A stretch of DNA of 64,000 bases from Mycobacterium sp. MS1601 (GTDB taxonomy: Bacteria > Actinomycetota > Actinomycetes > Mycobacteriales > Mycobacteriaceae): assembly GCF_001984215.1 (NCBI RefSeq), contig NZ_CP019420.1:1922001-1986000 (forward strand), given 5' to 3'. Numbering within the stretch: the first letter of the stretch is position 1; the number at the start of each line of letters is the position of its first letter. The notes beneath the pieces were generated by a model, which saw only the letters and a list, made by a program, of their open reading frames with translations, had not been told where the DNA came from and did no database searches. The translations under genes and the position numbers were made by a program. This document shows, in pieces, positions 58,633 to 64,000 of this stretch.

Positions 58633-59610
58633 TCAGATCTGGCCCGAAGGCCGGACCGGCTCGCGATAGAGCACCAGATGACCGTCGCGGCGGCCCGCGA
58701 ACAGCCGCTGATCGCGCAGTCGGCTGGGCACCGCCACCCCCCCTTGGCCGTGCCAGGTGGTCACGAGCGCGTCGACCGCCCTGATCTGTTTGTCGGTGAG
58801 CCCGACGGCTCCACCCGCCAGCAGCCAGCGTCGCAGGACCCGGCGCCGCACGGCAGCCGGGTGATCAGCCACCGCGTCCACGGGCAGCCGGTCGCTTCTG
58901 ACGTCGAGCCAGATCTGTTCAGCGAGCGCGTCGAGGACGTCACCGTCCTCCTGTAGCGCTGCCGCCGTGCGGGCCAGCGCAGGCGCGACCCCGCCGCCCA
59001 GGATGTCTTCCAGCAGAGGCAGGACCTCGATCCGCAGTCGCGACCGGGTGAACCGGCTGTCGATGTTGTGCGGGTCCTGCCAGGGTGTCAGGCCCAGTTC
59101 CTGACAGGCCGCCTCGGTGTCGTGACGGCGTAGGTGCAACAAGGGCCGGCCCCACGGCGGATCCCATGACCTGATCCCAGCGATGGACCGCGGACCCGAA
59201 CCGCGCCCCAGGCCCATCAGCACCGTCTCGGCTTGATCATCGAGGGTGTGGCCGATCAGCACCGGCGCGTGGTCGCGTGCCTGCTGCAGCGCCTCGTACC
59301 GGGCGGTGCGGGCGGCCGCCTCCGGACCACCCGCGGTGCCGACCTTCACCGTAAGAACCTGTGCATCAACACATCCCAGTTCCAGCGCGTGCGCACGCGC
59401 TTTTCCTGCCACCGCAGCGGAGCCAGGCTGCAGGCCGTGATCGACGACGAGGGCAACGGTGGGCAACACCGCGGCAGCACCAGCTGTCAACGCCAGCGAA
59501 TCCGCGCCGCCGGACAGTGCGACGCACCAGCGTTTCGCCTCGGGGACGTGGCATTTCGCGAAGGCGGACACCGCGGCGGCGATGCGGCCTACAGGACTCT
59601 GTCGATCCAT
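58633..59610 (-). CDS. tilS: tRNA(Ile)-lysidine synthetase
   Basis: 325 residues. PP-loop SGGADS at 33-38, VVDHGLQPGSA, and IGHTLDDQAETVLMGLGRGSG define the ATP-binding N-domain. It installs lysidine at C34 of tRNA-Ile(CAU). Its start overlaps the metalloprotease gene by 22 nt. Confidence 0.95.
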   Translation of the reverse strand: MDRQSPVGRIAAAVSAFAKCHVPEAKRWCVALSGGADSLALTAGAAAVLPTVALVVDHGLQPGSAAVAGKARAHALELGCVDAQVLTVKVGTAGGPEAAARTARYEALQQARDHAPVLIGHTLDDQAETVLMGLGRGSGPRSIAGIRSWDPPWGRPLLHLRRHDTEAACQELGLTPWQDPHNIDSRFTRSRLRIEVLPLLEDILGGGVAPALARTAAALQEDGDVLDALAEQIWLDVRSDRLPVDAVADHPAAVRRRVLRRWLLAGGAVGLTDKQIRAVDALVTTWHGQGGVAVPSRLRDQRLFAGRRDGHLVLYREPVRPSGQI

Positions 59611-60632
59611 TTCTCGGGGTGATCGATCTCGTCGGGAAGCGGAAGGGTCTCACTGTTGGTCCACACCGTATTGAACCGGTCCATGCCGACCCGGCCCACC
59701 ACGTCGTCGACAAACGCCTTGCCCCTGGTGTACTGCGCCAGCTTGGCGTCCACACCCAACAGTGCACGCAGAATCCGTTGCAGCGGTGGCTGCTTGCGCG
59801 TCCTGCGCTCTTCGAACCTGTGCCGGATCGAGGCGACTGTGGGTACCACCGCCGGGCCCACCGCGTCCATCACGTGATCGGCGTGCCCCTCCAGCAGGGT
59901 GCCGAGCACCAACAGTCGGTCCAGCGCCTGACGTTGCTCATCCGACTGAACGGCGCGCATGAGGTCCAGGACGCCACCGCCAGTCGAATCTCCTTCTGCG
60001 CGGCGTTGTTTGACGAACTCACTGAGCCTGCCGACCATGGCCCCGAAGTCGTCACTGCTGTCGGCGGTGAGCACCTCCAGCGTCGATTTCATGTAGCCGG
60101 CCAGCCACGGGTTGGCGGTGAACTGGACGCGGTGCGTCACCTCGTGCAGACACACCCACAGTCGAAAATCCTTGGGCGACACCCGGAGTTGGCGCTCCAC
60201 CGCGATGATGTTCGGATAGACCAGCAGTAGGCAGCCGCCGCCGTCGTCCGTCAAAGACACGAACGGGTCGTACTGCCCGAGGATGCCCGAGGACACGAAC
60301 GCCAGCACCGCCCCCGTCTGGGCGCCGGTGACGCGGCCCGTCAGGACACCCTTGGGCGTCGCCGCACCGCCCGTCATGGCGCGCATCGATTCCGTCGCGG
60401 CCTTGATCCACTCGGGGCGATCCACGATGCGGGCCTCGGGCACCGTGCCGTCGGTATGCAGTCGGGTGACATCACGCACCGGCGGCTCCGCCGCTTTGGA
60501 CGACTCCGCCAGCTGTGAAATCGCCTGGTGCCGGGTGTATTCGGTGGCGGGTGGAGCAGAACGGGCGAGCTTCGCCCCGACCGTGGCCGCAAAGCCCCAG
60601 TCAACCGCCGCTCCGATGGAACTACCGCTCAT
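59589..60632 (-). CDS. Zincin-like metalloprotease (Rv3626c-like, DUF2342)
   Basis: 347 residues from ATG 60632, which overlaps the dacB stop (ATGA). Zinc site HEVTH in CLHEVTHRVQFTANPWLAGYM with a downstream LLEGHADHVMDAVG Glu/His region. Often annotated as a coenzyme F420-biosynthesis-associated protein, on weak grounds. Substrate unknown; location between dacB and tilS is conserved. Confidence 0.85.
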   Translation of the reverse strand: MSGSSIGAAVDWGFAATVGAKLARSAPPATEYTRHQAISQLAESSKAAEPPVRDVTRLHTDGTVPEARIVDRPEWIKAATESMRAMTGGAATPKGVLTGRVTGAQTGAVLAFVSSGILGQYDPFVSLTDDGGGCLLLVYPNIIAVERQLRVSPKDFRLWVCLHEVTHRVQFTANPWLAGYMKSTLEVLTADSSDDFGAMVGRLSEFVKQRRAEGDSTGGGVLDLMRAVQSDEQRQALDRLLVLGTLLEGHADHVMDAVGPAVVPTVASIRHRFEERRTRKQPPLQRILRALLGVDAKLAQYTRGKAFVDDVVGRVGMDRFNTVWTNSETLPLPDEIDHPEKWIDRVL

Positions 60633-62002
60633 TTCTCGCACCCACACGACCGTAGCGTGGCCGCCAGCACGTCGAGCGCGATGCGGCCGGTGGGCCCCGC
60701 GTCGTTGGAGACGAACGCGAAGGTGAGGACCCGGCCGCTGGCATCGGTGATCACACCTGCCAGCGTATTGGTGCCCGTCAGACTCCCGGTCTTGGCCCGT
60801 AGCCAGCCGGCTGCGGTTCCGGTGACGTCATCGTGGTACCGGTTCGACAGCGTGCCACTTCCCCCCGCGACGGGCAGCAGGTCCAGCAGTGGGCGCAGCC
60901 GCGGGTGTTCCTGGCCTGCGGCCGCCAACATCACGTCATCGAGGGTGTGGGCGGTCAGCCGGTCGTCGATCGACAGGCCGCTGGAATCGAGCAGATGGGC
61001 GCCGTCGAGGTTGATGTCGGCGTCGCGCAACTGCTCCAGCACCGCGTCGGCGGCACCAGCGAAGCTGAGCGGTTTGCCCGCGGCGGCCGCGACCTCTCGG
61101 CCGATGGTCTCGGCCATGACGTTGTCGCTGGCGCCCATCATCTGTCGCAGGCGCTCGATCAGCGGCGCCGACTGCACCGAGACGATCTCCGAGCCCTTCG
61201 GCGCGCGCGGCACCAAAGTGACCCTGGCCGGGTCGACCCCCAGACCCGCGGCCAGCGCCCGGCCGGCATCCAGGGCAGGGGTGTGCGAGCGTCGAGAGTC
61301 ATAGCTGGTGGGCTGGGTGCGTCCGGCATCGAGCATCACCGACTGGATGGGTGCGATGTCGCCGAGGTCGATGTCCAGCGGGTCCCAGCCCGGCGCCATG
61401 TCCGGGCCGGTGTACAGCGAGGTGTCGACCTGAACATCGGTCACCTTGATGCCGCGGGCGCGGACCCCGTCCACCAGATCACTGATCCGCGCGGCATCGC
61501 GGTACCAGGTGTCCTCGTCGGCCGGGGCTGCCGAGAGCACCGGATCACCTCCACCCACCAGCACGATCACTCCCGGCGTGGTGCCGGCGTACACCGTTGT
61601 GGTCAGCCGCTCGTCGCGGTCGAGCGTCAGCAGCGCAGCGGCCGCGGTCAGCGATTTGTTGGTCGAGGCCGGTTGCATCGGCACGTCGTCGCGTTGCTCC
61701 CACAACACCTCACCGGTCGAGGCGTCGGTGATGCGGCCGGTCAGGTTCCCGAGATTCGGGTCGGCCAGTGCCTGCGCGAGGGCACGGGCCAGCCCGGCCC
61801 GGGTGGGCGACGGCGCCCCGTCGGCCACCGGGACCACAGCCGGGTCGGCGGTGACGGCAGCGGGCTGCGCGGTGATCTGCGGGTCGGGCTGCTTCTTGCC
61901 GCCGGTGACCAGCGCGGCAACGGCCACCACGATGGCGACCAGCACCACGACTCCGGCGCCGAGCGCCAGATGCGTGGACTTCCGCCAACGACCGGGACGC
62001 AT
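60629..62002 (-). CDS. dacB: D-alanyl-D-alanine carboxypeptidase/endopeptidase (PBP4 type)
   Basis: 457 residues. One N-terminal membrane helix (about 12-33), then a penicillin-binding domain with STNK (Ser113-Lys116), SDN (GASDNVMAE) and KTG (LRAKTGSLTG). The inserted domain typical of PBP4/DacB lies between the first two boxes. Extracytoplasmic trimming of peptidoglycan stem peptides. It starts 62 bp from divergent ppa. Confidence 0.93.
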   Translation of the reverse strand: MRPGRWRKSTHLALGAGVVVLVAIVVAVAALVTGGKKQPDPQITAQPAAVTADPAVVPVADGAPSPTRAGLARALAQALADPNLGNLTGRITDASTGEVLWEQRDDVPMQPASTNKSLTAAAALLTLDRDERLTTTVYAGTTPGVIVLVGGGDPVLSAAPADEDTWYRDAARISDLVDGVRARGIKVTDVQVDTSLYTGPDMAPGWDPLDIDLGDIAPIQSVMLDAGRTQPTSYDSRRSHTPALDAGRALAAGLGVDPARVTLVPRAPKGSEIVSVQSAPLIERLRQMMGASDNVMAETIGREVAAAAGKPLSFAGAADAVLEQLRDADINLDGAHLLDSSGLSIDDRLTAHTLDDVMLAAAGQEHPRLRPLLDLLPVAGGSGTLSNRYHDDVTGTAAGWLRAKTGSLTGTNTLAGVITDASGRVLTFAFVSNDAGPTGRIALDVLAATLRSCGCEK

Positions 62003-62004
62003 GC

Positions 62005-62025
62005 AGTGCAGAGTAGCGCTGCACT
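62005..62025. promoter_or_regulatory. Perfect inverted repeat between dacB and ppa
   Basis: AGTGCAG-N7-CTGCACT (7-bp perfect arms) begins two bases beyond the dacB start codon and ends on the first T of the predicted ppa -10. A bound dimer would cover both promoters. No regulator is known to me for this sequence. Confidence 0.5.
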
Positions 62026-62030
62026 AGGGT
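62025..62030 (+). promoter_or_regulatory. Putative -10 of ppa (TAGGGT)
   Basis: TAGGGT matches TANNNT, 34 nt upstream of the ppa GTG; CAGGAGAG at 62053-62060 is a good Shine-Dalgarno. Confidence 0.4.
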
Positions 62031-62064
62031 TTGTCCCGACGACTACAGACTTCAGGAGAGCCAC

Positions 62065-62553
62065 GTGGAATTCGACGTGACCATCGAGATCCCCAAGGGA
62101 CAGCGCAACAAGTACGAGGTGGACCACAAGACCGGACGGGTCAAGTTGGACCGCTACCTCTACACGCCGATGGCCTACCCGACCGACTACGGCTTCATCG
62201 AAGACACTCTCGGCGAGGACGGCGATCCGTTGGACGCCCTGGTTCTGCTGCCGGAATCGGTGTTCCCCGGTGTGCTGGTCGAGGCCCGCCCGGTCGGCAT
62301 GTTCAAGATGGTCGACGAGGCCGGCGGCGACGACAAGGTGCTCTGTGTGCCGGCCGGCGACAAGCGCTGGGACCACATTCAGGACATCTCCGACGTGTCG
62401 AAGTTCGAGCTGGACGCCATCCAGCACTTCTTCGTGCACTACAAGGACCTCGAGCCCAACAAGTTCGTCAAGGGTTCCGACTGGGTGGGCCGCGAGGAAG
62501 CCGAGGCCGAGTACTTGCGTTCGGTCGAGCGGTTCAAGACCTCCGGACACTGA
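62065..62553 (+). CDS. ppa: Inorganic pyrophosphatase
   Basis: 162 residues, the M. tuberculosis length, from GTG 62065. Family I motifs: [41 protein letters not shown] (Mg ligands) and [14 protein letters not shown]. Hydrolyses PPi in the cytoplasm. Confidence 0.97.
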   Translation: MEFDVTIEIPKGQRNKYEVDHKTGRVKLDRYLYTPMAYPTDYGFIEDTLGEDGDPLDALVLLPESVFPGVLVEARPVGMFKMVDEAGGDDKVLCVPAGDKRWDHIQDISDVSKFELDAIQHFFVHYKDLEPNKFVKGSDWVGREEAEAEYLRSVERFKTSGH

Positions 62554-62570
62554 TTTAGCACTGTCGTAAC

Positions 62571-62588
62571 ACGCCGTAACCCCGGCGT
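62571..62588 (+). terminator. Hairpin downstream of ppa
   Basis: ACGCCG-TAACCC-CGGCGT, a perfect 6-bp stem 17 nt after the ppa stop. No T-tract, so termination is uncertain. Confidence 0.4.
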
Positions 62589-62619
62589 GGCATGTTGCTC
62601 GGATCATGACTTTGTGCTT

Positions 62620-63135
62620 ATGCATCAGGGAATCGGCCTCGAGGCCTTCAACACGATGCCCGAGCGCCGCGCGGTGCACGCGCTCTACGAGTGCTGCAAC
62701 GACGTCTCGCTGGCACGCGCGCTCGCCCGGGGTCGTGGGTATGACTGTCACGACGCCCTGTTCCGCCGGGCGGATGCGTTGTTGTTCTCCCTGCCCGACA
62801 CCGCGATCGACAGCATCCTGGAGGCGTATCCGCACATCGGAGCCCGCCCGGGCAGCGTGAAATCCGCTGCTGAGCAGTGCTCGGTGTGGAACGACGACCA
62901 ATCGGTGATGACAACCCTCCGCGAGGGCGCTGCGCGCTACCGCGAGCAGTTCGGGTTCGAGTTCGTGATGTTCGTCGGCGGGATGAGCTGCGCCGAAGTT
63001 TCCGCCGCGATGGCTGACCGGATGCACAACGACCTGGAGACCGAACGCAAGGTCGTGCGCAATGAGCTGGCCAAGATCAACCGCACTCGGCTGGAGCGCA
63101 TGCTCGGGCCGGAGGGCGGCTTTTCGAACTGGTAA
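62620..63135 (+). CDS. uraD: 2-oxo-4-hydroxy-4-carboxy-5-ureidoimidazoline (OHCU) decarboxylase
   Basis: 171 residues from ATG 62620; GTG 62614 and ATG 62587 are in-frame alternatives and no start has a good Shine-Dalgarno. The helical UraD fold shows GLEAFNTMPERRAVHALYECC, EAYPHIGARPG (catalytic His in HIG), and YREQFGFEFVMFVGGMS. It produces S-allantoin from OHCU after urate oxidation. Paired with the allantoicase gene 24 nt downstream. Confidence 0.85.
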   Translation: MHQGIGLEAFNTMPERRAVHALYECCNDVSLARALARGRGYDCHDALFRRADALLFSLPDTAIDSILEAYPHIGARPGSVKSAAEQCSVWNDDQSVMTTLREGAARYREQFGFEFVMFVGGMSCAEVSAAMADRMHNDLETERKVVRNELAKINRTRLERMLGPEGGFSNW

Positions 63136-63146
63136 CGGTATTCCAT

Positions 63147-63152
63147 TAAGGT
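63147..63152 (+). promoter_or_regulatory. Putative -10 (TAAGGT) for a leaderless allantoicase transcript
   Basis: TAAGGT fits TANNNT and ends 7 bases before GTG 63160, where no Shine-Dalgarno is present. Confidence 0.35.
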
Positions 63153-63159
63153 CTACCGG

Positions 63160-64000
63160 GTGAGCACTCCTGCAACCGGCCCCGGATCCCATTCGCATTT
63201 CCTGTCGCTCCCCGACCTCGCCGCGCGTTCCTCTGGCGGTTCGGCGCTGTGGGCGAATGACGATCTGTTCGCCGAGCGGGAGAACCTGATCACCCCCAAG
63301 CCCGCGGAATTCCGTCCCGCGACGTTCGGCCACAAGGGCCAGGTGTACGACGGCTGGGAGACCCGCCGCCGCCGGGGCGCCGGACCCGACGCCTGCGACG
63401 CGGCAATCGTGCGGCTGGGGGTGCCCGGCGTGGTGCGTGGCGTGGTGGTCGACACCGCCTGGTTCACCGGCAACTACCCTCCGCAGATCTCGGTGGAGGC
63501 CGCCCAGGTCAGCGGATACCCCTCGACCGAGGAGCTTGTCGAGAAGACCTCGTGGGAGACCATCGTCGAACGGACCAATGTCAACGGCGACACCCGAAAC
63601 CCGTTCAAGGTCAATTCAACTCGTCGCTGGACCCATGTGCGACTGTCCATCTACCCAGACGGCGGCGTCGCACGTTTCCGCGTACACGGCGAGGGCCTGC
63701 TGGACCCGAAGTTCGCCGAGAACATGACCCTGGACCTGGCCGCACTGGAGAACGGCGGCCGAATCACGGCCTGCTCCAACATGTTCTACAGCTCCCCCAA
63801 CAATCTGTTGCTGCCCGGCGGGGCCCGTAACATGGGCGAGGGTTGGGAGACCTCGCGCCGCCGCGACAGCGGCAACGACTGGGTGCAGATCCGTCTGGCC
63901 GGCCAGGGCGTGTTGAACGCAGCCGAGCTGGACACGTCGTATTTCATTGGTAATGCGCCTGGTTCGGCCCGGCTGTCCGGCCGCGACGGTGACGGCGAGT
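63160..64000 (+). CDS. alc: Allantoicase (N-terminal part, truncated by window end)
   Basis: The first 280 residues are visible from GTG 63160; the gene continues beyond the edge. DGWETRRRRGAGPDACDAAIVRLGVPG and, in the second repeat, GEGWETSRRRDSGNDWVQIRLAG show the two jelly-roll allantoicase repeats. DTAWFTGNYPP and DTSYFIGNAPG are the matching strands. It cleaves allantoate to ureidoglycolate and urea, next after UraD and allantoinase in ureide breakdown. Confidence 0.93.
   Translation, partial: MSTPATGPGSHSHFLSLPDLAARSSGGSALWANDDLFAERENLITPKPAEFRPATFGHKGQVYDGWETRRRRGAGPDACDAAIVRLGVPGVVRGVVVDTAWFTGNYPPQISVEAAQVSGYPSTEELVEKTSWETIVERTNVNGDTRNPFKVNSTRRWTHVRLSIYPDGGVARFRVHGEGLLDPKFAENMTLDLAALENGGRITACSNMFYSSPNNLLLPGGARNMGEGWETSRRRDSGNDWVQIRLAGQGVLNAAELDTSYFIGNAPGSARLSGRDGDGE

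Noticed and set aside
61741..63333. Long minus-strand frame across dacB, ppa and uraD
   Set aside because: It crosses three well-supported genes on both strands and has no protein-family similarity beyond the in-frame piece of dacB DNA read in the wrong frame.

Overview
The window is high-GC actinobacterial chromosome. Gene content and order match the Mycobacterium tuberculosis block running from rlmB/cysS (Rv3579c-Rv3580c) to dacB/ppa (Rv3627c-Rv3628), but several insertions and an extensive catabolic repertoire (ureide, terpene-like, and LLM flavoenzyme loci) point to an environmental, fast-growing Mycolicibacterium-type species. This assignment rests on recalled gene order and protein similarity, not on a database search.

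Layout. 1-189: tail of a 5-oxoprolinase/LamB-YcsF gene. 186-6537: a metal-handling group (PacL1 chaperone plus CtpC-type P1B-ATPase, facing a permease/TIGR03943 pair, an MBL-fold protein and an ArsB-like permease). 6530-20000: conserved core with a secreted GDPD, rlmB, cysS, ispF-ispD, carD, lpqE, radA-disA, an Rv3587c-like protein, canB/mutY (head-to-head overlapping start codons), a GlxA-type regulator, an Rv3591c-like hydrolase and the haem oxygenase mhuD. 19948-24440: lpqF, then an accessory group: a globin-coupled diguanylate cyclase and a cobalamin-riboswitch-controlled cbtB-cbtA-phosphatase operon. 24474-41590: clpC1, lsr2, lysS, a D-serine-dehydratase-like gene, coaX-panC-Rv3603c-like (panD absent), an Rv3604c-like protein, an inserted polyprenyl-phosphate sugar transferase, then DUF3180-folK-folB-folP-folE-ftsH. 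A 56-bp MIRU-like tandem repeat lies between folB and folK. 41834-57989: an accessory island between ftsH and hpt, with a LimB-like monooxygenase plus alcohol dehydrogenase, a cupin/NmrA/SDR/nitroreductase operon containing a frameshifted gene, ynfA, lpqG, a molybdopterin oxidoreductase, and an LLM oxidase/amino-acid-type ABC importer/SDR/Lrp cluster. 57986-64000: core again (hpt, tilS, Rv3626c-like zincin, dacB, ppa), then ureide catabolism (uraD and a truncated allantoicase).

How the genes work together. The folate genes and ftsH form one leftward run, with pantothenate genes upstream. The MIRU-like insert keeps translational coupling between folB and folK through two 19-codon mini-ORFs. 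The CbtAB operon is probably a cobalt importer shut off by cobalamin. The 51.6-58.0 kb cluster looks like a self-contained import-and-oxidise pathway with its own Lrp-type regulator; its substrate cannot be read from sequence. No tRNA, rRNA, CRISPR array, insertion sequence or prophage was recognised.
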